A DNA stretch of 64,000 bases from NCBI RefSeq assembly GCF_020386635.1, contig NZ_CP081942.1, positions 2,418,001 through 2,482,000 of the forward strand. Reading direction: 5' to 3'. Under the pieces are notes generated by a model that searched no databases, was not told the origin of the DNA, and saw only the letters and a list, made by a program, of their open reading frames with translations. The position numbers and the translations under genes are program-made. Shown in pieces: positions 10,001-17,028 of the stretch. Every line of letters starts with the position of its first letter. The first letter of the stretch is position 1. This DNA comes from Pseudomonas sp. MM211 (lineage in GTDB: Bacteria; Pseudomonadota; Gammaproteobacteria; Pseudomonadales; Pseudomonadaceae).

Positions 10001-12742
10001 AACAATGCAAACTTTGACATGAGCGGCGCAATCGATGGCGACACCATCGACGTGCTCTCGTTTGGTAATGCCTATTACACCGACAAGAATGCCGGCGCCG
10101 CAAAGGGCGTAACGGTAGACGACGTCGAGGTTTCCGAGGCGACCAATGGAAACGTCAAGGTGTACGGCTACCAGGTCGACGCCTCCAGCGTAAGTGGTGA
10201 TGTGGGGCAGATCGACCGCAAAACCCTGACCGCGACCGCCGACGTAGCCAACAAAACCTACGACGGCACTACCACTGCTGACCTGAGCAACATCTCGCTG
10301 GTTGGCATCGTAAGTGGCGACCAAGGCAAGGTCACCGGCACTGGCGATAAAGGCGCGTTCATCGACAAGAACGCAGGCCAGGACAAATCGGTTACCGGCT
10401 CGGGCATCGCGCTGACCGGCGATGAGGCGAACAACTATGCATTCGATACCGATGCGCAAATCGGCACCGCCGACATCGACCGCAAAGTGCTGACCGCGAC
10501 CGCCGACGTAGCCAACAAAACCTACGACGGCACCACGGTTGCTGATCTGAGCAATATCTCGCTGATCGGCATCGTCGACGGTGATGAAAGCAAAGTGAAC
10601 ACCAGTGGTGGCACCGGCGCCTTTATCGACAAGAACGCAGGTCAGGACAAATCGGTCTCCGGATCGGGCATTGCGCTGACCGGCGACGAGGCGAACAACT
10701 ACGCATTCGACACTGATGCACAGATCGGCACCGCCGACATCGACCGCAAAGTGCTGACCGCGACCGCCGACGTAGCCAACAAAACTTACGACGGCACTAC
10801 GGTTGCTGGCCTGAGCAATATCTCGCTGATCGGCATCGTTGACGGTGATGAAAGCAAGGTGAGCACCAGTGGTACCGGCGCCTTTATTGACAAGAACGCA
10901 GGTCAGGAAAAATCGGTTACCGGCTCGGGCATCGCCCTGACCGGCGACGAGGCGAACAACTACGCGTTCGATACCGATGCGCAAATCGGCACCGCCGACA
11001 TCGACCGCAAAACCCTGACCGCAACCGCCGATGTGGCCAACAAAACCTACGACGGCACGACCACCGCTGACCTGAGTAATATCTCGCTGATCGGCATCGT
11101 CGACGGTGATGAAAGCAAAGTGAACACCAGTGGTGGCACCGGCGCGTTCATCGATAAGAACGCAGGTCAGGACAAATCGGTGACCGGCTCGGGCATCGCC
11201 CTGGCTGGCGACGAGGCGAACAACTATGCATTCGACACCGATGCGCAAATCGGCACCGCCGACATCGACCGCAAAACCCTGACCGCAACCGCCGATGTGG
11301 CCAACAAAACCTACGACGGCAGCACGGTTGCTGACCTGAGCAATATCTCGTTGGTTGGTATCGTCGATGGTGATCAAGGCAAAGTCACCGGCAGTGGCGA
11401 CAAAGGTGCTTTCATCGACAAGAACGCGGGCGAAGGCAAGTCTGTTACCGGCTCGGGCATCGCCCTGACCGGCGACGAGGCGAACAACTACGCATTCGAC
11501 ACCGATGCACAGATCGGCACTGCGGACATCGACCGCAAAACCCTGACCGCAACCGCCGACGTGGCCAACAAAACCTACGACGGCACCACGGTTGCTGACC
11601 TGAGCAATATCTCGCTGATCGGCATCGTCGATGGCGACCAGGGCAAGGTCACCGGCAGTGGCGACAAGGGCGCGTTCATCGACAAGAATGCGGGGCAGGA
11701 CAAATCGGTTACCGGCTCGGGCATCGCCCTGACCGGCGATGAGGCGAACAACTACGCATTCGACACCGATGCGCAGATCGGCACCGCCGATATCGACCGT
11801 AAGGTGGTGACTGTCAGGGTTGATATTGCCGACAAGCCGTACGACGGCAGTAGCACGGCCATCATCCGGGATATCACTGTTGACGGTATCGTTGTCGGCG
11901 ATGCTGTCGGTGCAACGGGGAACGCTTCGTTTGAAACACCGACGGCGGGCCAAGGGAAAACTGTAAGCGTTACCGATTTGCAACTGCAGGGTGGCGACGC
12001 ATCCAACTATCTGTTGGCTGATCAGCCAGTGATCGGCGTCGCCAGCATTCAGCCGCCATTCTTCACACCGGTTGGTTTGATCAATGCACCGGAAGGCGTT
12101 AATGGCACTGGCGTAGCGGTTAAGCGGCCTGATAATCAGGTGATCGTGGAGGGCCAAGCCACTGTTCAGCCGATTCTGTCTACGGCGCTGTTCAGCGATA
12201 CGCCCAGCCTAGCAACGACCCCAGCAAGCATCGGCATGGGTGACGCGTTGGTTCTTCAGGATGCTGTTCTAACTGGTAACGGCAGGATGAGCCTGGCGCT
12301 GCTCGATGGTCGCTCAGAGCCCGCAGTGCGTAAAAGTCTGGCAATTTATCGAACCCGTTCGGGTGAGCCGCTAAGTGCAGAAGGTCAGTACGCCGCGACT
12401 GACATGGGCAATAGCATCACGCTGGAACTGGCCGATACCGGAAGCCGCCAGGCGCCTGTGCTGCAACGCTCTGGCTCCAGGTCGGTGGAGGGGGTCGTCA
12501 CGTTGGCCAATGGGCAGCTGTTGAACCTTCAGGTAACGGTACTGAGCGATGGTGTGCTGATGGTTCAAGTGCCGCTTATGGCCAGCGATATCCCTAGCGA
12601 TGAGCTTGCTGCATACGGTCTTGCGGTAGCCAAGAAACGCTTGGGAACCAGCGTTCGCAATATTGAAACCGTCGTGGTCGAGCACGCGTTGAGGCAGGCC
12701 AAGGTAGTGGCGGTGAAGTCGATGGAGGTGGTTAGCCGCTAA
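7100..12742 (+). CDS. TpsA exoprotein with filamentous-haemagglutinin secretion domain and YDG repeats
   Basis: 1880 residues, GGAG 10 nt before the ATG. The N-terminus is an extended Sec signal (ESPR-like: HLYRLVWSDADQAFVAVAEH) ending near ALAADLPTG. The TPS secretion domain follows, with the hallmark motifs NWNSFDIG, NRVIGG and WLLNPNGVVIG. Next comes a long beta-helix-type region, one divergent and six near-identical YDG modules (about residues 1040-1566), one more divergent module, and a C-terminal domain of about 200 residues. No nuclease or pretoxin domain and no adjacent immunity gene are seen. I infer an adhesin or biofilm matrix protein rather than a CDI toxin. A strong terminator follows directly. 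Confidence 0.9.
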   Translation: MKRASLNHLYRLVWSDADQAFVAVAEHSTSRGKRGGAIGFLAAVGLLGSGMALAADLPTGGAIVGGSGNISQNGSHMVIDQHSGKLVTNWNSFDIGSEASVTFHQPGVDSIALNRVIGGGNASQILGKLDANGQVWLLNPNGVVIGKGAEVNVGGLVASSLQISDQDFLAGKTTLNGGAGAGAVLNQGTINAAQGGVVALVGPQVGNSGIIQTPGGSTVMAAGDKVTLDFQGDGLVGVNIERGVLDALVKNEGHISADGGLVALSARSADAALNSVINNTGIIEANGLVERGGRILLDGDAEGGLTQIAGTLDASSVHGKGGDIVVTGERIAIADAQLDASGTAGGGTIKVGGGWQGKDASVANASQVTVERNVKVKADATQAGDGGTVVFWSDGDNRFAGDISIRGGEQAGNGGKAEVSGKQTLQYAGKTDARAAKGRTGDLLLDPTTITVSGGSGTSGDWSNGSGAVTVYEKTLEEQTANVLLQATDSIRFADLNLNSGDGTITMQEDVSFRAEVLNSGNTATSISFANKDNTLEVSGNGSIYMQAGGTRTGSINGVFNLVAKGTGVNPALADLPDHDVDVIGSGTPGAGSITLLGADGLTIAGSLSTEGGYIRLSSDSDTGGRGDLSITTPITTHGGNLYLSFGDTTRGSNTYNSVATLSGDITLGTGRLYFGDAMGTKGLGTSTGEKQLAGLLSLSGDVNFSTPLTMKGGASVFTDGAINFTSTVNLDTGTDLLTLRANNVDFSQATLQNLSTASIRLEPYDATTNIQLDSSSGNAGGGIFLDASAPATDISKLVGIKNLTIGRADGTGTTTVEASGFGFSANNNLTLLNGDIQIDGALRNTDSSGHIIAQAGTGDIVIGSSGTVTAQGSGDAVVLVAERNLVNNAGAGALVANNGRWLTYSSSPLDDTRGGLDVAFKQYAAQYGDTVLGSGNGHLYSYAPKVKVELQGEVRKTYDGDTAATVNNANFDMSGAIDGDTIDVLSFGNAYYTDKNAGAAKGVTVDDVEVSEATNGNVKVYGYQVDASSVSGDVGQIDRKTLTATADVANKTYDGTTTADLSNISLVGIVSGDQGKVTGTGDKGAFIDKNAGQDKSVTGSGIALTGDEANNYAFDTDAQIGTADIDRKVLTATADVANKTYDGTTVADLSNISLIGIVDGDESKVNTSGGTGAFIDKNAGQDKSVSGSGIALTGDEANNYAFDTDAQIGTADIDRKVLTATADVANKTYDGTTVAGLSNISLIGIVDGDESKVSTSGTGAFIDKNAGQEKSVTGSGIALTGDEANNYAFDTDAQIGTADIDRKTLTATADVANKTYDGTTTADLSNISLIGIVDGDESKVNTSGGTGAFIDKNAGQDKSVTGSGIALAGDEANNYAFDTDAQIGTADIDRKTLTATADVANKTYDGSTVADLSNISLVGIVDGDQGKVTGSGDKGAFIDKNAGEGKSVTGSGIALTGDEANNYAFDTDAQIGTADIDRKTLTATADVANKTYDGTTVADLSNISLIGIVDGDQGKVTGSGDKGAFIDKNAGQDKSVTGSGIALTGDEANNYAFDTDAQIGTADIDRKVVTVRVDIADKPYDGSSTAIIRDITVDGIVVGDAVGATGNASFETPTAGQGKTVSVTDLQLQGGDASNYLLADQPVIGVASIQPPFFTPVGLINAPEGVNGTGVAVKRPDNQVIVEGQATVQPILSTALFSDTPSLATTPASIGMGDALVLQDAVLTGNGRMSLALLDGRSEPAVRKSLAIYRTRSGEPLSAEGQYAATDMGNSITLELADTGSRQAPVLQRSGSRSVEGVVTLANGQLLNLQVTVLSDGVLMVQVPLMASDIPSDELAAYGLAVAKKRLGTSVRNIETVVVEHALRQAKVVAVKSMEVVSR
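10217..11797 (+). repeat. Six tandem 264-bp YDG-module repeats inside TpsA
   Basis: Units begin at 10217, 10481, 10745, 11006, 11270 and 11534. Five are 264 bp and the third is 261 bp (one codon shorter). Each codes for 87-88 residues starting RK(T/V)LTATADVANKTYDG and ending TDAQIGTADID. Most variation lies mid-unit (GDQGKV versus GDESKV). Divergent modules lie on both sides (about 9955-10216 and 11798-12055). The near identity at DNA level points to recent duplication or gene conversion. Confidence 0.95.
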
Positions 12743-12783
12743 AACACTGCCCTGATGCCCTCACCAAAGGCATCTCGTACCTA

Positions 12784-12830
12784 ATACAAAACCCCTGCAC
12801 TTAGCCACGAGTCAGGGGTTTTGTATTTTT
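12784..12830 (+). terminator. Rho-independent terminator after TpsA
   Basis: Perfect 14-bp inverted repeat ATACAAAACCCCTG (12784-12797) and its complement (12813-12826) around a 15-nt loop, followed by a T-run (TTTTT). Confidence 0.88.
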
Positions 12831-12949
12831 GGGGCAGTTTATCGGGCCAAGTACGGGCAGAGCACTTTCGGCGTATTGCAGGTGGCGAATCGGCGCTCGC
12901 ATTCAGAGAGGCAGCGAAGATAGCGGGGCGTAATCAGCCTCCAAAACAG

Positions 12950-12980
12950 TTGACTCTGTAGTCGCTACAGCCTTTATGTT
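12950..12980 (+). promoter_or_regulatory. MerR-family-type promoter (19-bp spacer) for the dsb gene pair
   Basis: A -35 TTGACT (12950-12955) and a -10 TATGTT (12975-12980) are separated by 19 bp, over-long for sigma-70 but typical of MerR-family activated promoters. The spacer holds the perfect dyad CTGTAG-TCG-CTACAG. From memory it resembles operators of the CadR/PbrR branch (CTATAGTNNCTACAG), suggesting metal control; the regulator is not in this window. The rest of 12831-13043 shows no gene. Confidence 0.6.
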
Positions 12981-13043
12981 GCCCGCCATCATTTGGCAGC
13001 AGCGCAAGTCGTTGCCTGCTGTGGCCAGCAATACGGGATGTGT

Positions 13044-13472
13044 ATGAACCACCTCAGGTCTAGCGTTTGGTCTCTGTTACTCACTGCTTGGCTATTGGCG
13101 CTGCTTGCCACGCTGGCGGTGCTGTTCGTTGGTGAGGTCATGGGGCAGGTTCCCTGCAACCTGTGCTGGTTTCAGCGTGCCTTCATGTTTCCGCTGGTGG
13201 TCATCCTGGGGGTCGCCTGCTACCTGTCCGATGCGGGTGTCTGGCGTTATGCCCTGCCTGTCGCCATCGCCGGTCTGCTGGTCGCGCTGTACCACAACCT
13301 GCTGTATTTCCGAGTCATCCCCGAAGCCATCAAACCCTGCGGCATGGGCCCGTCTTGCTCTGGCGCCGACATGACGGTACTCGGCAGCGTGCCGTTGCCT
13401 TTGCTGTCCCTTGGGGTCTTCAGCTTGATCGCTGTTCTACTTTTGCTCGTTCGCCGGAGGTCAGTTGCATGA
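13044..13472 (+). CDS. DsbB/BdbC-like disulfide-bond oxidoreductase
   Basis: About 142 residues, four membrane segments. The first Cys pair is CNLCW (Cys38/Cys41) and the second CGMGPSC (Cys99/Cys105), the arrangement in the short BdbC/DsbB branch, which reoxidises a periplasmic DsbA partner using quinone. The ATG at 13044, with GGGA upstream, starts just before the first membrane segment (VWSLLLTAWLLALL). An in-frame ATG 51 nt upstream would add a Cys-containing extension unlike the family. The stop overlaps the next gene's ATG (ATGA), so the pair is probably co-translated. The promoter upstream looks MerR-controlled, and the pair sits between two systems that export very large surface proteins. 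Confidence 0.85.
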   Translation: MNHLRSSVWSLLLTAWLLALLATLAVLFVGEVMGQVPCNLCWFQRAFMFPLVVILGVACYLSDAGVWRYALPVAIAGLLVALYHNLLYFRVIPEAIKPCGMGPSCSGADMTVLGSVPLPLLSLGVFSLIAVLLLLVRRRSVA

Positions 13473-14137
13473 GTCGCCGTATCGTGGTCGTTGCCGTTAT
13501 CGTCCTTGCTGTCATTGGCTTCGCTCTTGCCGGGTTTCTCTATCCGAGAGAAGAGGCGCCTGTCTACCAGCCAGTCCCGGCTGATACAGGAGCCACCGAG
13601 GCACCGCGCGCTGCGAACCTGGTGCGGTTTCATTCACCGAGCTTCGGCCCAGCCAATGCGAGCGTGACAGTCGTCGAGTTTTTCGACCCCTCATGCGAGG
13701 CGTGCAGGGCGTTCTATCCAATCGTCAAACAGATGATGGACAAGCACCCAGGGGATATCAGGCTGGTTCTGCGCTATGTGCTCAACCATAAGGGCTCGGA
13801 AGAAACCGCACGGATCATCGAGGCGGCGAGAAAACAGGATCTGTTCATCCCGGTGATCGAGGCCGTGCTGGATTCTCAGCCTGCCTGGCATGACGACCCT
13901 CAGGTCATTGCCGCCTGGCAGGCAGCGGAGCGTGCCGGGCTGGATGTGCCGAAGGCGCGTGAGGACATGATGTCGGCCGACATTAACGCCGCGCTGGAGA
14001 AAGATACTGCTGACGCCCAGCGCCTGGGCGTACGCGGCACGCCGACGTTCTTCGTGAATGGCCGACCGCTCACCCAGTTCGGTGCTCAGCAGCTTTACGA
14101 CCTGATCAGAAGCGAGCTCGACAAGAGCGCTCGATAA
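13469..14137 (+). CDS. DsbA/BdbD-like periplasmic thiol-disulfide oxidoreductase
   Basis: About 222 residues: an N-terminal membrane anchor or signal (VVVAVIVLAVIGFALAGF), a short linker and a DsbA-type thioredoxin fold. The active site is CEAC (Cys76-Cys79) within FFDPSCEACRAF, and the cis-Pro loop is RGTPTFFVNG. The ATG at 13469 has CGGAGG about 9 nt upstream and overlaps the stop of the DsbB-like gene; the longer upstream extension of this frame is the antiphase of that gene. It probably oxidises envelope proteins and is recycled by its neighbour. CEAC differs from the CPHC of classical DsbA and is closer to the BdbD/DsbG-like groups. Confidence 0.85.
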   Translation: MSRRIVVVAVIVLAVIGFALAGFLYPREEAPVYQPVPADTGATEAPRAANLVRFHSPSFGPANASVTVVEFFDPSCEACRAFYPIVKQMMDKHPGDIRLVLRYVLNHKGSEETARIIEAARKQDLFIPVIEAVLDSQPAWHDDPQVIAAWQAAERAGLDVPKAREDMMSADINAALEKDTADAQRLGVRGTPTFFVNGRPLTQFGAQQLYDLIRSELDKSAR

Positions 14138-14214
14138 TTACCTTGTGGGTACGGCTGGAGGATGTCCACGGTTCCCAAGGGGCTGTCTGATTACGAGGCC
14201 AAGGAGTTTTCAAG

Positions 14215-14670
14215 ATGGATTTTCTGAACAACCGTTTCCCGCCTGTGCTTGTTGCCTGCGTGTTTGCAGTGCTGATATGGCTCAGTTCGGCGGACGCGTT
14301 TGGCCATGTTTCAGCGGCACGACTGGTTATCGCCTTGCCGTTATTACTGTTGGGCGTCGCGGTCTGCCTGGCAGGGGTAAACAGCTTTCGTCGAGCGCGC
14401 ACCACCGTCAACCCGCTGGTACCGCAGGAGGTTACCAGTCTGGTCAGCACCGGCATCTATCGGCACAGCCGCAACCCGATGTATCTGGGCTTTGCTGTCG
14501 TACTGCTGTCGTGGGCGATCGTTCTCGGCACGCCACAAGCGGTCATCGGCGTAGTCGGGTTCATCGTCTACATCAACCGCTTCCAGATCGCACCGGAGGA
14601 ACGTGTCTTGTCGGAGCGCTTCGGGGCGTCTTTTACGGGTTATCAGGCCCAGGTGCGGCGCTGGATTTAG
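14215..14670 (+). CDS. Isoprenylcysteine carboxyl methyltransferase-like membrane protein
   Basis: 151 residues with AAGGAG about 10 nt before the ATG. Two N-terminal membrane segments precede the conserved ICMT/phospholipid-methyltransferase core: LVSTGIYRHSRNPMYLGF (cofactor-binding RHPxY-type motif) and a C-terminal EERVLSERFGASFTGYQAQVRRW with the catalytic-type Glu and Arg. Bacterial members are putative S-adenosylmethionine-dependent methyltransferases of unknown substrate. It follows the DsbA-like gene by 77 bp in the same direction and may be its operon partner. Confidence 0.8.
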   Translation: MDFLNNRFPPVLVACVFAVLIWLSSADAFGHVSAARLVIALPLLLLGVAVCLAGVNSFRRARTTVNPLVPQEVTSLVSTGIYRHSRNPMYLGFAVVLLSWAIVLGTPQAVIGVVGFIVYINRFQIAPEERVLSERFGASFTGYQAQVRRWI

Positions 14671-15293
14671 CTAAAACGGTACGAGGTGGCTCAGCTGCGC
14701 GCTTGCATAAGGGGTGTAACTTCAGCAGACGGCACATCGAGAATCTGGCCGCTCCTCCACATTGCACTGGCCACAGCGTAGGTGCTGGTTCCGGAGGATA
14801 GCGTCGGGCCGTCACCACGCTCGAACACTCGCGCCATGATACGCCGCTCGCTCGTTGCCGTAGCCCATCGAAGGTTGATTCCGTTCGGGCATGGATCACC
14901 AAGCCCTTTGCCGCTGACTTAATAGGCGTAGATACGGGCGAGCAAATATCACGCCCGTGGTGATGCACGTTTACAGTGAAATGCGCACCGCACTGAATAA
15001 TGAGGCCAGCTTCGATACCTAACGCTTTCTTCACCGCGTTGGATGTCTTTAGGCATTCGAGCCCGCTTTGTTCTATCGAGGGAGCTGCGCGATGTTCAGC
15101 GCGGGCTTGGCTGCTCGCGTGCCTGAAACGATTCGCCCAGCGGACAGGAATGCGGTCGTAGTTCGCAAGAGACTGTAACAAGCCAACCGCCTGGTCGGAA
15201 AATGAGCAGTACATCTCATGTCGTTTTTTACGGTACTGGCAGAATGCCGCCCATCGTCAGGGATGCTCTTATTTTCTCCAGGTACGGATTTTC
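14671..15293. other. 623-bp gap without a supportable gene
   Basis: The longest frame is on the minus strand (14633-15214). It overlaps the previous gene's 3' end, lacks a ribosome site and resembles nothing I know. Base composition is mixed, as in decayed sequence. The last 100 bp presumably hold the promoter of the second TpsB gene; no clear -35/-10 pair was identified. Confidence 0.5.
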
Positions 15294-16994
15294 ATGCGCT
15301 CGTATTTCCCCTTGTTTCTCATGGCCGCGCCGTTCATGGCCCTCGCCCAGACTCCGCCTGCGAACCTGCCTTCGCCGCTGACCCAGGATTTGATCCGCGA
15401 CCGCCAGGAGCGCCTGCTGCAGGAGCAGCAACAGCGTTTGCAGGAGTTGCAGCAGTTGCCTGGGCGTACGGTCGAAGCGCCTGCCGAGGCGCCGCCCAGC
15501 GATGAGCGCTGCTTCGCCATCGAGCAGATCGAGATCAGCGGCGCTACCTCACTGTCAGCCGTCGACAAGGCCCAAATCCTCGCGCCATTCGCCGACGATT
15601 GCCTGGGCGTTAGCCAGCTCAACGGCCTGCTCAAGGCGCTGACCGACCACTACATCGACCGTGGCTACGTGACCACTCGGGCCTACCTGCCGCAGCAGGA
15701 TCTGTCGGCGCGTACGCTGAAAGTCGTAGTGGTCGAAGGCCGCCTGGAAGGCTTGGACAGTTCCGCTCTGGCCAGCGACCGTGAATTGGCCATGGGCTTT
15801 CCCGGCACCGTGGGCGACGTGCTCAACCTGCGCGAACTGGAGCAACTGGTGGATAACCTCAACCGCCTGCCGTCGCGGCCTGCCCAACTGGAGCTGGTGC
15901 CTGGCGAGCAGGTCGGTGGCAGCCGGGTGCAACTCAAGGGCGAGCGCAGCAAACCGTGGCACGCCAATATCAATCGCCACAACGATGGCCAGCGCAGCAC
16001 CGGCGAGCAGCAGTGGGGCTTGGGCCTGACCTGGGACAGCCCGCTTGGCCTGGCCGACCAACTGAGCCTGCGTGCCAGCCGCGATGCCGTCAGTGACAGC
16101 TTCCGTCATTCCCATGCCCAGAGTCTGTCCTACAGCATCCCCTACGGCTGGTGGCGCGTGGACTACAGCTACAGCCAGAGCTACTACCGCACCCTGGGCC
16201 AGACCGCTGATGGCTTTCCCTTTGAGACCGACGGTGACAGCCAGCAGCACGCCCTGCGCGCCGAGCGTGTACTGCACCGTGACAGCGTCAGCAAGACCGC
16301 CTTCAACACCGGCGTAAGCCATGTCCGCACCAACAACTTTATCCTCGGCAACCGCATGGATCTGTCCAGCAACCGCCTCAGCGAATGGCAATTGGGCTTC
16401 AACCATGGCCGGCGTATCGGCAGTGCGTTCGTCAACGCCGATATCGGCTGGCAACGCGGCATTGGCGCCTTCGATGCCCAGGGCAACGGCGACCCTCGTG
16501 GTGACCAGCCCGTGGCGCGCTACAACAAATACAGCCTGACCCTCAGCTACCTGCAGCCTTTCAGCCTGTGGGGCGAGCGCTTCAGTTTCGACAGCCTGGC
16601 CACCGGCCAGAAAAGTGAAGACGTACTGTTTAGCTCGCAACGCATCAGCATTGGCGGGCTCAACTCGGTACGTGGCTTCAAGGATCAGTCCCTGTCGGGC
16701 GACAGCGGTGGTTACTGGCGCAACCAGTTGCGCTGGACCCGCCCCGTCACCTGGGCGCCGCTGCAACCCTTCGTGCAGCAATACGGTATGGCGCTGGCCT
16801 ACGACGTTGGCGTTATCCAGCGCGGCGAGCACAACGGCCTCGCCAGCGGCCGCATGAGCGGCAACGCCGTGGAGTTCAGCGCCCGTGGTGAGCACCTGGC
16901 CGCCGCCGTGACCTTCGCCCATTCCCTGGAACGCCCCGATGTGATCACCGAGCGCGAGCGCCCGGTGCATTTCCGCGTCGACTTCTTCTTCTGA
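15294..16994 (+). CDS. CdiB-type TpsB outer-membrane transporter
   Basis: 566 residues. A signal peptide (YFPLFLMAAPFMALAQ) is followed by a Gln-rich alpha helix (RQERLLQEQQQRLQELQQL) matching the plug helix H1 of FhaC/CdiB. Next come two POTRA domains (CFAIEQIEISGATSL; DRGYVTTRAYLPQQDLSART) and a 16-strand barrel with the family motif GGLNSVRGFKDQSLSGDSGG and terminal strand FRVDFFF. It exports the CdiA-like protein encoded 34 bp downstream. It is only distantly similar to the first TpsB (5287-7059), so the two systems are not a recent duplication. Confidence 0.93.
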   Translation: MRSYFPLFLMAAPFMALAQTPPANLPSPLTQDLIRDRQERLLQEQQQRLQELQQLPGRTVEAPAEAPPSDERCFAIEQIEISGATSLSAVDKAQILAPFADDCLGVSQLNGLLKALTDHYIDRGYVTTRAYLPQQDLSARTLKVVVVEGRLEGLDSSALASDRELAMGFPGTVGDVLNLRELEQLVDNLNRLPSRPAQLELVPGEQVGGSRVQLKGERSKPWHANINRHNDGQRSTGEQQWGLGLTWDSPLGLADQLSLRASRDAVSDSFRHSHAQSLSYSIPYGWWRVDYSYSQSYYRTLGQTADGFPFETDGDSQQHALRAERVLHRDSVSKTAFNTGVSHVRTNNFILGNRMDLSSNRLSEWQLGFNHGRRIGSAFVNADIGWQRGIGAFDAQGNGDPRGDQPVARYNKYSLTLSYLQPFSLWGERFSFDSLATGQKSEDVLFSSQRISIGGLNSVRGFKDQSLSGDSGGYWRNQLRWTRPVTWAPLQPFVQQYGMALAYDVGVIQRGEHNGLASGRMSGNAVEFSARGEHLAAAVTFAHSLERPDVITERERPVHFRVDFFF

Positions 16995-17028
16995 TTTCCT
17001 GATTCGCTTACGCCTCGGAGCACTCTAC

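Noticed and set aside
10217..11797. Regular repeats considered as a CRISPR array
   Set aside because: Units are 264 bp, contiguous, in frame and protein-coding, with no spacers.
9224..12157. Very long minus-strand open frame (over 970 codons) opposite the YDG repeats
   Set aside because: It mirrors the plus-strand repeats, has no ribosome site or known domain, and the plus-strand gene has clear signal, TPS and YDG domains. It is a composition effect in high-GC repeats.
14633..15214. 193-codon minus-strand frame in the gap before cdiB
   Set aside because: Overlaps the end of the methyltransferase gene, no ribosome site, Cys/Arg/Pro-rich with no family resemblance; listed only as a gap.
15555..16970. 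471-codon minus-strand open frame opposite cdiB
   Set aside because: Opposite a convincing TpsB gene; Ala/Gln/Val-rich with no domain; typical antisense shadow.
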